A stretch of 64,000 bases of DNA from Pseudomonadales bacterium (GTDB lineage: Bacteria; Pseudomonadota; Gammaproteobacteria; Pseudomonadales; Pseudohongiellaceae): positions 744,001 through 808,000 of the forward strand of contig JACKOK010000001.1 in NCBI GenBank assembly GCA_024234365.1, read 5' to 3'. The translations under genes were made by a program, and so were the position numbers. The notes below the pieces were generated by a model, which saw only the letters and a list, made by a program, of their open reading frames with translations, searched no databases and was not told where the DNA came from. Position 1 is the stretch's first letter; each line of letters begins with the position of its first letter. Shown here piece by piece: positions 25,660-34,462 of this stretch.

Positions 25660-26223
25660 CTATGAGGGTAAACCAGAGCGCAGGGGCAGGCTCATGTAGA
25701 CATCATCAATCGAGGTGTCGCCAATGCGGAAACAGTCTGTCTTGATACCGGTCTGCACGAAGCCGAGCGATTCATAGAGGGTGCGTGCCGGGGTGTTGTG
25801 GCCGAATACCATCAGGTCCAGCCAGCTTAGCCCGTCCTGGGCCTGTGCAAACGCAATCGCGGTCTGCATCAGTTTTCTGCCCAGCCCCCGGGCGCGTGCG
25901 TTTCTCTCAAGCCCGATGCCCAGCAGGCAGCGGTGTGCGCTGGTTTTCAGGGCATAGGCTTTGAGGTTGACGTGCCCGATTATCGCGCCAGTCGCCGTTT
26001 CCTGTGCGACAAACCAGCGCTGCCACGGGCCTTCTCCCACCGCGATGCGGGTGTGTTCCATGCTGACGCCCGCCGGGCTGGCATCGTCCTTCGGATCGAA
26101 GGGAATGAAGTGAAAACCGTGTTCACCGGACTCGGCAAAATGCCGTTGCAGATGGGCGATCAGCTCGTCCTGCGCATCGTCCTGCAGCGCAATAATGGCG
26201 ATGTTCTGTTCGGCAGGTTTCAT
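25660..26223 (-). CDS. GNAT family N-acetyltransferase
   Basis: 187 aa. The acetyl-CoA loop is RNARARGLGRKLMQTAIAFA. Upstream are the beta-strand pairs TGAIIGHVNLKAYAL and HRCLLGIGLER, and the C-terminal NTPARTLYESLGFVQTG is standard for GNATs. Substrate unknown. It lies 5 bases from the marC gene end, in the same transcript direction. Confidence 0.9.
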   Translation of the reverse strand: MKPAEQNIAIIALQDDAQDELIAHLQRHFAESGEHGFHFIPFDPKDDASPAGVSMEHTRIAVGEGPWQRWFVAQETATGAIIGHVNLKAYALKTSAHRCLLGIGLERNARARGLGRKLMQTAIAFAQAQDGLSWLDLMVFGHNTPARTLYESLGFVQTGIKTDCFRIGDTSIDDVYMSLPLRSGLPS

Positions 26224-26228
26224 ATGTG

Positions 26229-26828
26229 CTACAGGCTCTGGACAAAATCACGGATACCGTTGAGCAGCATCTGTGTGGACAGAATGACAAGAATCATGCC
26301 CATCAGTCGCTCCATGGCGCGGGAGCCACGCTTGCCCATCAGGGCCAGCAACTGGTGTGAAAACAGCAAGATGATCGTGGCGCCGATCCAGGCCAGAAAC
26401 AGGGCTGCACTCCAGTCCAGCAGACGATCGGGCTGGTTGGAACTGAGCAGAAGCAGCACGGCGATGGTGGAGGGCCCCGCAGTCAATGGCACGGCCAAAG
26501 GCACGATGAAGGGATCATCCACCACTTTGTCTTCGTCATTACTTTGTTGGGGGGGAAAGATCATGCGCAGCGAAATGATAAACAGCAGCACGCCCCCGGC
26601 AATATTCAGCGAAGACTGGGACAGGCCCAGAAAGGTCATCAGGGTGTTGCCCAGCAGCAGGAAGGCGAGCAGGATGAACAGGGCAATGAGCAGCTCACGG
26701 GCGATCACCCGGGTGCGACGACGGGATTCCATATCGCCCAGAATGGCGTGAAACAGCGGGACATTGCCAAGCGGGTCCATGACCAGGAACAGGGTGACGG
26801 CGGCAGAGCTGATGTCGGTCCAGTGCAC
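26229..26828 (-). CDS. MarC family integral membrane protein
   Basis: 199 aa from a GTG at 26828 that has AGAGG 7 bases upstream; this gives the standard MarC length. A longer frame exists to 26885 but adds a Cys-rich stretch with no counterpart. Six membrane helices are expected; signatures are FLVMDPLGNVPLF and VPLAVPLTAGPSTIAVLLLL. The family was named for the marRAB neighbourhood but has no proven role in antibiotic resistance. Confidence 0.9.
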   Translation of the reverse strand: MHWTDISSAAVTLFLVMDPLGNVPLFHAILGDMESRRRTRVIARELLIALFILLAFLLLGNTLMTFLGLSQSSLNIAGGVLLFIISLRMIFPPQQSNDEDKVVDDPFIVPLAVPLTAGPSTIAVLLLLSSNQPDRLLDWSAALFLAWIGATIILLFSHQLLALMGKRGSRAMERLMGMILVILSTQMLLNGIRDFVQSL

Positions 26829-26900
26829 AGGTGGCCTCTTGCAGGGGCAATACAGGCTGGGATTATCCCTCAAAACAGCGGCCAAGTCCCTTGCTGACGT

Positions 26901-27020
26901 CTATGGAAGCAGCAGCAACAGGCGTTCAAATGCCTGTCCAAAGGGTGGGTAATACATGGCGCAAGCCCAGGTGAGAACGCTTAGCACGACACAACAAGCC
27001 AGATAGTTTTTCCATTTCAT
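26901..27020 (-). CDS. 39-aa membrane miniprotein coupled to upstream gene
   Basis: Reads M K W K N, then a hydrophobic helix YLACCVVLSVLTWACAM, then PPFGQAFERLLLLLP. Its ATG overlaps the stop of the upstream gene in a perfect ATGA junction (27017-27020), which argues that it is really translated. It contains three Cys. The positive N terminus and single helix suggest N-in insertion in the inner membrane. No family recognised. Confidence 0.6.
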   Translation of the reverse strand: MKWKNYLACCVVLSVLTWACAMYYPPFGQAFERLLLLLP

Positions 27021-27538
27021 TCGCGAACCCTCGGCACCAGCTCAAAGACCCACAGGTTGCCACTAAGAATAGAGCGCCAGGTGGTAGGCATATCGTACTG
27101 GCGGCTAAGCGTACTGGCTACGGCCTCGATGGCGTCGCCATCGATGATCCGGATAAGCCTTCTGGAGTAGCGAGTGCCGTTGACACGAATCAAGGCTGTG
27201 CCATCGCCTGCCGCGGCTTGCTCGGCCCAGTGGCCTTGCACACTTCTCCACACGGCGCTCATGTTGGGAGCGACCGCATAAAGGCGACCGTTGACGGGAA
27301 CGGCAAGAACACGATAGGAGCGTACGGGGTTGTAAAGCTGCAGTTCCAGGTTGTCGGTGTTGATGATGACGGACCAGTCAGGCTCACGGTCGCTGTACAT
27401 TGCCCCAGCCACCAGGGGGCCACCGGCGAAAAAAAGGGAAGGGCCATCTTCCGAAAGGTGTTTGTTCCTCAGAGTCATAAAGGCAACAGCTGGAAGAAGC
27501 AGAAGAATGCCAAGAGTTTGTAAAAGCCTCACCATCAT
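27017..27538 (-). CDS. Membrane-anchored protein of unknown function
   Basis: 173 aa from ATG 27538; a second ATG is adjacent at 27535 and an upstream one at 27628. An N-terminal helix (VRLLQTLGILLLLPAVAFMTL) anchors a soluble domain of about 140 residues. That domain includes WSVIINTDNLELQLYNPVRSYRV, VNGRLYAVAPNMSAVWRSVQ and GTRYSRRLIRIIDGD. The strand pattern faintly recalls split-barrel nitroreductase-like proteins (DUF2255-like), but I do not recognise it with confidence. The only close partner is the 39-aa miniprotein translated from its stop. No clear ribosome binding site. Confidence 0.7.
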   Translation of the reverse strand: MMVRLLQTLGILLLLPAVAFMTLRNKHLSEDGPSLFFAGGPLVAGAMYSDREPDWSVIINTDNLELQLYNPVRSYRVLAVPVNGRLYAVAPNMSAVWRSVQGHWAEQAAAGDGTALIRVNGTRYSRRLIRIIDGDAIEAVASTLSRQYDMPTTWRSILSGNLWVFELVPRVRE

Positions 27539-27805
27539 GGGTGCATACTCTGAACTGAAGCTGGGAGTTGGATCTGTTTCGGGCATTGACTGCAGATGAT
27601 AGGGACAATGTTCCATCCTTGTGTCCATAATGCAAGAGAAAGCTGAGGATAGGTCCTTCTTGTCAAGGATTCCTGTCGAGCCTGGAGGAGACTTGGTTTA
27701 CACTCTTGCCCTCGTTCCTACAGGGAGAGCCCGTATGGGTCATCTGCTTAGACTTCTAATCGCTCATGTATGTCGTCGGCGATACTGTGCGGGCCTGCCC
27801 CGGTT

Positions 27806-28915
27806 ATGATCCGGCCATTAACGATGGAGCCAGGCTCATCTTGTGTGAGCATGCACGGGGATTGGACGCTTGCCGGCTATGACACTCTGCTCGCCAGCGC
27901 TCGTAGCCCCGATGGTGCTCCGGCATCGTTGGATGCCAGTGCTCTCACTGCGCTTGACACGGCCGGTGCAGCGCTATTGGTCAAGTTATTGGGCGCCGAG
28001 CAGTTGTGCGCTTTGATCCCCTCAGCCACGGGATTGTCAGAAGAGCGGCGTGCGCTCTTGCTGGCCGTTGCCCGCGTGATGAGGGATCGGCAGAGGGGGC
28101 AGGACAAGCCGCGCTGGCATCCAGGCGATGGACTGGCACGTCTTGGGCAGGCAACACACAGTGCTTGTCAGCAGGTATCGCAGTTGCTGGGCTTCATGGG
28201 CTTGGCCTTGCAGAGCTTTGCGATCTTGCTGCTGCGGCCAAGAGGCTGGCGAATCACGGCATTGGTTGCACAGATGCACCAAGCGGGTTTGAACGCTGTT
28301 CCCATCGTTGTTTTGCTCAATTTCCTGATCGGGGCGGTTGTGGCTTTTCTCGGAGCGACGGTTCTGGAGAGTTTTGGTGCAACGATTTACACAGTGGATT
28401 TGGTCGCTTATGCGTTTATGCGTGAACTGGGAGTACTGTTGGTGGCCATTTTGCTGGCTGGCCGAACGGCAAGTGCTTTCACTGCCCAAATTGGTTCGAT
28501 GAAGGTTAATGAAGAACTGGACGCCCTGCGAGTACAGGGGCTAAGCCCTATGGAGTTGCTGGTATTGCCTCGCATGATGGCGCTGATCATTATGTTGCCA
28601 TTGCTGACTTTCATCGGCGTCATGGCTGGTATGCTGGGAGGGGCGGCTGTTGCTGTACTAAGCCTGGATATCAGTCCGAACCGTTTCCTGGGAATTGTGC
28701 AGGAAATCCCTCTGCGACACCTTCTTCTTGGGCTGTCCAAGGCGCCAGTATTTGCCATTTTAATTGCCCTGATCGGTTGCCTCGAAGGCTTCAAGGTCAA
28801 GGGCAGTGCACAATCGGTGGGCGAGCACACGACCTCCAGCGTCGTGCAGTCGATTTTTGTCGTGATTTTGGTGGACGCTGTGGCAGCGCTGTTCTTTATG
28901 GAGATGGGCTGGTGA
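27806..28915 (+). CDS. MlaE-type lipid ABC permease with fused STAS domain
   Basis: 369 aa from ATG 27806. Other in-frame ATGs (27770, 27824) are possible and no strong ribosome binding site decides. Residues 15-85 form a STAS-like module (GDWTLAGYDTLLAS, SLDASALTALDTAGAALLVKLL), equivalent to MlaB fused to the permease. The MlaE domain follows, with about five helices and the family motifs YAFMRELGVLLVAILLAGRTAS and GSMKVNEELDALRVQGL. It would move phospholipids across or out of the inner membrane. The ATPase starts inside its stop codon. Confidence 0.9.
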   Translation: MIRPLTMEPGSSCVSMHGDWTLAGYDTLLASARSPDGAPASLDASALTALDTAGAALLVKLLGAEQLCALIPSATGLSEERRALLLAVARVMRDRQRGQDKPRWHPGDGLARLGQATHSACQQVSQLLGFMGLALQSFAILLLRPRGWRITALVAQMHQAGLNAVPIVVLLNFLIGAVVAFLGATVLESFGATIYTVDLVAYAFMRELGVLLVAILLAGRTASAFTAQIGSMKVNEELDALRVQGLSPMELLVLPRMMALIIMLPLLTFIGVMAGMLGGAAVAVLSLDISPNRFLGIVQEIPLRHLLLGLSKAPVFAILIALIGCLEGFKVKGSAQSVGEHTTSSVVQSIFVVILVDAVAALFFMEMGW

Positions 28916-29697
28916 GCGACGATGTGATTATTCAGGTGCGCGGTCTGTGCAACCGTTTTGGTAGCAACAGCGTTCACGAGAATCTCGACCTTGACGTGCG
29001 GCGGGGCGAGATTCTGGGTATTGTGGGGGGGTCCGGCACCGGCAAGTCCGTGCTGCTGCGTTCCATCGTCGGCCTGATGAGGCCCAGTGCCGGAGAGGTG
29101 AATCTGTTCGGGCAGGATCTTCTGCGCTTGCCTGCGCGGGCTCGGGCGGCGCTGGAGCGGCGTATCGGGGTGTTGTTTCAGCAGGGTGCCCTGTTTTCCT
29201 CGCTGACGGTGCTGGAGAATATTGCCTTGCCCTTGGTGGAGCATGCCGGGCTGTCGCGCCGGGAGGCTCAGTATCTTGCTGCGGTGAAGTTGGCACTGAC
29301 AGGCTTGCCGTCTCATGCCGGAGGACTGTACCCGGCTGATCTGTCCGGAGGCATGATAAAACGTGCCGCCTTGGCCCGGGCATTGGCGCTGGACCCGGAT
29401 ATCCTGTTTCTGGATGAACCGACGGCAGGGCTGGACCCGATCGGGGCCGCCGCATTCGATCAGTTGCTGCTGACGCTGCGCAATGCCTTCAAGCTGACCG
29501 TGTTCCTGGTCACCCACGATCTGGATACGCTGTACACCGTCTGCGACCGCGTGGCGGTGTTGTCGCAGAAGAAGGTGCTGGTGGTGGACACGCTGGCAGA
29601 GGTGGAAAAGAACGAGGACGCCTGGATTCAGGACTATTTCCACGGGCCCCGTGGACGTGCGGCAGCACTGGCGCAAGAAAGGCTGCATCCGCAGTAA
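28912..29697 (+). CDS. MlaF-type ABC ATPase
   Basis: 261 aa from GTG 28912, which overlaps the permease stop in a GTGA junction. Walker A is GGSGTGKS, the Q-loop is LFQQGALFSSLTV, the signature is LSGGMIKRAALARAL and Walker B is ILFLDEPTAGLDP, then the H-loop VTHDLDTLYTVCD. All catalytic residues are present. It powers the STAS-permease and MCE protein encoded on both sides. Confidence 0.95.
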   Translation: MSDDVIIQVRGLCNRFGSNSVHENLDLDVRRGEILGIVGGSGTGKSVLLRSIVGLMRPSAGEVNLFGQDLLRLPARARAALERRIGVLFQQGALFSSLTVLENIALPLVEHAGLSRREAQYLAAVKLALTGLPSHAGGLYPADLSGGMIKRAALARALALDPDILFLDEPTAGLDPIGAAAFDQLLLTLRNAFKLTVFLVTHDLDTLYTVCDRVAVLSQKKVLVVDTLAEVEKNEDAWIQDYFHGPRGRAAALAQERLHPQ

Positions 29698-29739
29698 TTC
29701 GAAACGCTGGCCAGTGATGGTCGGCAGGAGAGAAGCACG

Positions 29740-30654
29740 ATGGAAACAAGGGCACATCATATTCTGATCGGCCTGTTCACGCTGGTGGCGGCTGCGGCCG
29801 CGTTGCTGTTCGCCCTGTGGATGTCGCGCTCAACGCTGGACAGTGACTATCGTCTCTACGATGTCTTGTTCAATGAAACGGTATCGGGGCTGAGTGTGGG
29901 CAGCTCCGTGCAGTACAGCGGTATTCGTATCGGTGAGGTGGAACGGCTGTGGCTGGACCCCACCGATCCCCGGCGGGTGTGGGCACGCATTCGCGTCAGC
30001 AGTACCGCTCCCATCAAGGTCGATACCATGGCGCGGCTGGCCCTGCTGAATATTACCGGCGCCTCCAGCATTGAGCTAAGCCAGGGCCTGCCCACCAGCG
30101 CGCTGCTGCAGGCCCAGGGTGGCATTCCGATCATCGAGGCGGAGCCCTCGTCGCTTACCCAGTTGCGCACCAACAGTGAAGAGTTGCTGCTCAGCGTGAC
30201 GGAATTGCTGGATCGTGCCAATGCCTTGCTGGCTCCGGAGAATGCCAATCATCTAAGCAATACCCTGGCCAATCTGGACAGTTTCACCACGGCGATGGTG
30301 GCGCAGCAGGACACGCTGCGTGACGGGCTTGCCGGGCTGGTGGAGGCGGGTGACAGCCTCAAGACACTGTTGTCACGCCTGGACGATCAGCTGTCCCGGC
30401 AGGGAGAGCCCCTGCTGGCCAGTGCGGGGGATACCGTTGCCAATCTTGCCCGTGTCAGTGAACGTCTGGACGCCCTGGTGAACGAGAACAGTGATGCGGT
30501 TGGCGCGGGTCTGCAGAGCCTGTCGGAGTTGGCCCCGGCCATGCAGGAGCTGCGCGCCATACTCAGCACACTGAGTGATATTTCACGCCGCCTGGAGGAC
30601 GACCCCGCCGCCTTCTTGCTGGGGACAGACAATATTCAGGAGTTCCAACCATGA
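29740..30654 (+). CDS. MlaD family (MCE domain) substrate-binding protein
   Basis: 304 aa. One N-terminal membrane helix (about 9-28) and an MCE domain (about 40-120: YDVLFNETVSGLSVGSSVQYSG, with RIGEVERLWLDP) that would form a hexameric ring in the periplasm and bind lipids. The remaining 180 residues are coiled-coil-like helices (LSNTLANLDSFTTAMVAQQD and onward). This tail is much longer than E. coli MlaD and more like the Mce/PqiB tunnel-forming type. Confidence 0.93.
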   Translation: METRAHHILIGLFTLVAAAAALLFALWMSRSTLDSDYRLYDVLFNETVSGLSVGSSVQYSGIRIGEVERLWLDPTDPRRVWARIRVSSTAPIKVDTMARLALLNITGASSIELSQGLPTSALLQAQGGIPIIEAEPSSLTQLRTNSEELLLSVTELLDRANALLAPENANHLSNTLANLDSFTTAMVAQQDTLRDGLAGLVEAGDSLKTLLSRLDDQLSRQGEPLLASAGDTVANLARVSERLDALVNENSDAVGAGLQSLSELAPAMQELRAILSTLSDISRRLEDDPAAFLLGTDNIQEFQP

Positions 30655-31256
30655 AACGAGCCTTGTTGCTGCTCGCTGCTCTCATTCTTGCCGCGTGCAA
30701 TGTGTTGCCGGAGCGCACGCCCGTGGATCTCTTTGAGCTGCCTGATTCCACGATGCGTGCGGCGGCAGCAGGCCCCAGGCTGGAGAGCCTGCGCCTGGCA
30801 ACGCCTGCGACCGTGGATGCGCTGGGAGGCAGCCGCCTGCTGGTACAGATTGCCGATCACAGCTATCAGGCACACCCGGGCGTACGCTGGGCATCGCCGG
30901 TACCGCAATTGTGGCGTGACTGGTTGCTGGATGCCTTCTGGCGTGATGGTCGGGTGGGTGCGCTGAGCACCAACAGCGACGGTCTGCAGGCCACGCTGGA
31001 ACTGGGGGGCATGCTGCGTGCCCTGAATCATGAGTTCGCAGACGGTCGTTCCATGGCGGTCATCCGTTTTGATGCCCGACTGGTGGAGACTGCGAGCCGC
31101 CGGATCGTAGCGAGCCGCCGTTTCGAGGTTGAAGAAGCGGTGCAGGGGACTGGCGCGGCAGACGTGGTGGTGGCGATGGGAAGAGCGGCGGATGCTTTGG
31201 CGGCACAGTTGCTGCCGTGGACGGTGGAGCAGGGCAGCGCCGCGACATCCCGTTGA
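30651..31256 (+). CDS. ABC-type transport auxiliary lipoprotein (PqiC-like)
   Basis: 201 aa with a lipobox (ALILAAC; Cys at about residue 16), so the protein is lipid-anchored, likely in the outer membrane. It then follows the PqiC/YmbA pattern: PRLESLRLATPATVDALGGSRLLVQ, RWASPVPQLWRDWLLDAF and RFDARLVETASRRIVASRRFEVEE. The ATGA overlap with the MCE gene ties it to the same lipid-transport complex. MlaA and MlaC are not present, so the set is closer to a PqiABC/Mce-like arrangement. Confidence 0.9.
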   Translation: MKRALLLLAALILAACNVLPERTPVDLFELPDSTMRAAAAGPRLESLRLATPATVDALGGSRLLVQIADHSYQAHPGVRWASPVPQLWRDWLLDAFWRDGRVGALSTNSDGLQATLELGGMLRALNHEFADGRSMAVIRFDARLVETASRRIVASRRFEVEEAVQGTGAADVVVAMGRAADALAAQLLPWTVEQGSAATSR

Positions 31257-31271
31257 GCGCAATGTGCTGCC

Positions 31272-32306
31272 TTAGTGTGCCTCAACGCGGTTGCGGCCAC
31301 CGCTCTTGGCGCGGTAAAGCGCCAGGTCTGCCCGCTTCAGTACATCCTCAAATATCTGATCTGCAGCAGCCACCTCGCTGAAACCGATACTGGTGGTGAG
31401 ACGAAGCTGCACCTGTTCCAGGGGAATGCGAATCTGCTCCACACAGCCACGAATCTTTTCGAATACATGCCGTGCCTCATCGTAGGACACGCCGGGCAGG
31501 ATGACGGCAAACTCCTCGCCGCCCATGCGCGACAGATGATCGATGTTGCGCAGTTGCCCCTGCACACAGTTGCTCAGGGCGATCAGGACAAGGTCACCCA
31601 TATCGTGACCGTGCTGGTCGTTGACCTGTTTGAAGAAATCCAGATCCAGTATGCCAACGACAAAGCGGCTGCCATTCTCCTGAAAATCCCTTAGCCGAAC
31701 CTTGCCCGTCTCGATGAAACTGCGACGGTTGGCGATGCCGGTGAGGGCGTCTGTGCGGGCAAGGGTTTCCATCTCGCTGATCTGCTGGTGCAGGCGTACG
31801 TTCATGGCCATCCAGTTTGCCAGACATTGCAGGGTCATGGCGTGATCAATCTGGTAGGCTCCTTTTTCCCGGTGCGCGATATTCAGGGTGCCCACACAGG
31901 TGTTGCCCTGCACCATGGGGGCGTCCATGCAGCTGCCCAACTCGTGTTCTGCCAGTAACAGGCAATCCAGATCTTCGGATTCGTTCAGATCATTACAGAT
32001 CAGCAGGCGTTGAGTGGAGAAGGCACGCCCGACCAGGGTGCCGTGGACAGGCAGTGTGAAATTCTGGGGGATGGCGCGATTGCCTACCATGGAATAAACG
32101 TTCAATTCTTCCGGAGAACGCTGGATGGTAATGCTGGCGCGGTCTGCGGAAAAAATCACGGACAGCCAGTGGGCCAGCGTGTCGAGAGCTTTTTGCAGGG
32201 AGTCGGCACTGGCCATGTCGTGAATGAAGGCGGTAGGAAGTGCAATCTTGCAATTCCGCCCTCTGGGTGCCAGTTCAGCAGGCTCAAATCCGAATTGATG
32301 TACCAT
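31272..32306 (-). CDS. Diguanylate cyclase with GAF-like sensor domain
   Basis: 344 aa from ATG 32306. The N-terminal GAF-like domain (about 30-180) has SLQKALDTLAHWLSVIFSADRAS and GTLVGRAFSTQRLLICND, and its Cys-rich DAPMVQGNTCVGTLNIA may sense small molecules. The GGDEF domain follows: RTDALTGIANRRSFIETGK, FVVGILDLDFFKQVNDQHGHDMGD and MGGEEFAVILPG. The I-site RNID lies five residues before GGEEF, so product feedback inhibition is expected. It makes cyclic di-GMP and is convergent with the Mla-like operon. Confidence 0.92.
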   Translation of the reverse strand: MVHQFGFEPAELAPRGRNCKIALPTAFIHDMASADSLQKALDTLAHWLSVIFSADRASITIQRSPEELNVYSMVGNRAIPQNFTLPVHGTLVGRAFSTQRLLICNDLNESEDLDCLLLAEHELGSCMDAPMVQGNTCVGTLNIAHREKGAYQIDHAMTLQCLANWMAMNVRLHQQISEMETLARTDALTGIANRRSFIETGKVRLRDFQENGSRFVVGILDLDFFKQVNDQHGHDMGDLVLIALSNCVQGQLRNIDHLSRMGGEEFAVILPGVSYDEARHVFEKIRGCVEQIRIPLEQVQLRLTTSIGFSEVAAADQIFEDVLKRADLALYRAKSGGRNRVEAH

Positions 32307-32423
32307 CAGTCGTCTGTGCCACCGTGAATTCAATTTTCGGCAGATGTGCGAAAATTGCCCATATGGTAGCACAGCAAATCGCCAACAGAAGCTGTTGGCG
32401 GCTGGTGAATTGTATCAAAGGGC

Positions 32424-33419
32424 TTACTCGGCCCCACGCTTCTCCTCTGCCCTCGCACCGGCCAGAATACCTTCCAGGGCGTAGTTGCCTTCGTGGCAGG
32501 CGTATTCGTAGATCGGATCTTCGCTGCGGGTGTAGTTGAGTACCGCCGTCCAGGGGCTGACCCAGGTCTCGTCATCTTCCAGTGTGAACTCGTAGGTCAA
32601 TACATTTTCTGCTGTACGGGTGAAGCGTTCCTTGAAGATGCGGTTGCCACGCGCGCCCTGATAGCTGCTTTGGTCGGAAAAGTTGCGGGTCTCGATGACC
32701 AGGGTGTCACCGTCGAAATAGCCGCGGGAGTCGCCGTGCCACAGACGCACGTTCTCGTCGATGTGTTCGCTGTTGTCCAGCGGAATCAGGCGCACATCGT
32801 GGATCATTTCCTGAATGATGGCGACATGGGTGGGACTCTGCACAATCTGATAATAGCTGTTATAGCCAGCCAGCATATAGGGCATGCCGTAGGTGATGCA
32901 GCGTTCCTGCAACGGGCGTGAGGTGTAGGAATCCGCCGGATGGTCGCGGCGTTCCTCGCGCTCTGCGCTCATGCGTGCGCGCGCGTCCGGCAGCATCTCC
33001 GGCAGGCGCCCGTTGGGCGGGTCCACAATCAGGGACGTGCGGCGTTCAATATTGCGGTTGGCCATCCAGCTGGAGTCATAGTTACCGGTGCTGGGGTCGT
33101 AGGATTCCACTTCGCCTGAAATGACGGCGGCAAGGAAACCGTCACCGAACAGGGCATCACCGCCGCCATTCTCGATTTCTTCGGCCTTGGCCAGCAGTTG
33201 CTGATATTCGTCTTCGGTCAGCTCGGCCCTGTCGGCGAAATAGGACGGGCGCTGCAGCGGTGTGGTGCTGTTGTTGGCCCACACCCCCTGCAGATCGGGC
33301 TGACCATTGAGGGTGCGTGGCGCCACATAATCGCTCTGTGCCAGTGTCAGGGGAGAGAGCAGCAACAGGCCCATGGCCTGCAGCAGACGTTGGGGGCGGA
33401 ATTGCGGTTTCGTAGTCAT
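32424..33419 (-). CDS. Secreted protein of unknown function, paralogue A
   Basis: 331 aa from ATG 33419 (AGGAG 6 bases upstream). Signal peptide FRPQRLLQAMGLLLLSPLTLAQ. It opens with the PRTLNGQPDLQGVWANNSTTPL pattern and later holds PTHVAIIQEMIHDVRLIPLDN, YFDGDTLVIETRNFSDQSSYQ and FTLEDDETWVSPWTAVL. This family is widespread and unnamed in Acidobacteriota and some Gammaproteobacteria, often near TonB receptors or PQQ enzymes. It shares the same plan as the next gene, 47 bases away. No catalytic motif recognised. Confidence 0.85.
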   Translation of the reverse strand: MTTKPQFRPQRLLQAMGLLLLSPLTLAQSDYVAPRTLNGQPDLQGVWANNSTTPLQRPSYFADRAELTEDEYQQLLAKAEEIENGGGDALFGDGFLAAVISGEVESYDPSTGNYDSSWMANRNIERRTSLIVDPPNGRLPEMLPDARARMSAEREERRDHPADSYTSRPLQERCITYGMPYMLAGYNSYYQIVQSPTHVAIIQEMIHDVRLIPLDNSEHIDENVRLWHGDSRGYFDGDTLVIETRNFSDQSSYQGARGNRIFKERFTRTAENVLTYEFTLEDDETWVSPWTAVLNYTRSEDPIYEYACHEGNYALEGILAGARAEEKRGAE

Positions 33420-33466
33420 GATGATCTCCTGGTGCGATTTACACGCGGTTTGACCGCCGATGATTG

Positions 33467-34297
33467 TCAGGGAGCGTCCCGGGTGGCGCCCTTGACCAGG
33501 TGTCCGTACAGCAGTTCCTCTGCAAATTCCACGCACTTGAACTCCAGCAGTTGCGCGTTGGCGTCTAGACGTCGATAGAGTGGCACGCTGAGCTTCCAGG
33601 GGCGTGTGTACACACCGGGATCTGTCAGCGTGGCTTCATACTGAATCACATTCGGGCTGATCATGGTGTAGCGTTCGGTGACCTTGAGCTGCTCGGTGTG
33701 GAAGTTGCCGGAGCGATCCAGCCAGCTGTCCGGCATCTGTTCGGTTACGTCGATGACCAGGGTGTCGCCCTCCCAATGCCCCAGGGAGTGCCCCATCCAG
33801 CTTGGCACCGGTGCCTCAAAGTCGGGGCGATTCATATAGACAATGCGGTTCGCGCTGGCGAACTCATAGGCCATGATCATGTGTTCGGGCGACTGCACAA
33901 TATGGAAGGGAAAGGGCATGTAGTTGGCACGGGGAACTCCCGGCATATAGCACTTCACTGTCGGGTCGCGTGACAACCAGTTGTCCTGATTTTCCTGCTG
34001 CGTTGCCCGGGCGGCGGCGGTGTAGGGAATGTGGTCGCCCTCGACAATGCCGGAGCCTGCAGGTGTGGCACCCGCTGCGGCCCAACGGTAATCCGGGCTC
34101 ATGCGGGCATTGTGCGGTTCGATGCCCCAGTCATGGTTGCCGATGGACTGCCACAGGCCGTTGAAATCGGGTTTGCCATCGACCGTACGGGGAATGCCGG
34201 CAGACTGGGCCTGGGAACTGAGGGGAAGAAGCGTTGCACAGGCCGCCAGCGTGACAGCCGCACCAAGACGCACTGCGTGAGAATACAGAGTAGTCAT
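33467..34297 (-). CDS. Secreted protein of unknown function, paralogue B
   Basis: 276 aa. Signal peptide LGAAVTLAACATLLPLSSQAQS; the LAAC could be read as a lipobox, but the following ATLLPLSSQAQS favours ordinary signal peptidase cleavage. Same layout as paralogue A: PRTVDGKPDFNGLWQSIG at the front, PFHIVQSPEHMIMAYEFA, HWEGDTLVIDVTEQMPDSW and YEATLTDPGVYTRPWKL. The two lie head to tail, probably from a local duplication or as a heteromeric pair. It has only one close Cys pair. Function unknown. Confidence 0.85.
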   Translation of the reverse strand: MTTLYSHAVRLGAAVTLAACATLLPLSSQAQSAGIPRTVDGKPDFNGLWQSIGNHDWGIEPHNARMSPDYRWAAAGATPAGSGIVEGDHIPYTAAARATQQENQDNWLSRDPTVKCYMPGVPRANYMPFPFHIVQSPEHMIMAYEFASANRIVYMNRPDFEAPVPSWMGHSLGHWEGDTLVIDVTEQMPDSWLDRSGNFHTEQLKVTERYTMISPNVIQYEATLTDPGVYTRPWKLSVPLYRRLDANAQLLEFKCVEFAEELLYGHLVKGATRDAP

Positions 34298-34462
34298 TGT
34301 TCTGAGGTTCCTGGTTTTTGTTATTGTTCGGGATGAGCGCCGGGGCCGGTCTCTATCGGTCAGCTCATCCGGTGCCTACTATCCCACGACTTTGAGGCCT
34401 ATGGCAACCAGGTGCACAGGCTGGACGCCGGGGCTGTATGGGGGGGACGAATGGGGCTGGAT

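Noticed and set aside
34298..34462. A short gene between paralogue B and the methyltransferase
   Set aside because: Only short frames without ribosome binding sites; probably an intergenic region.
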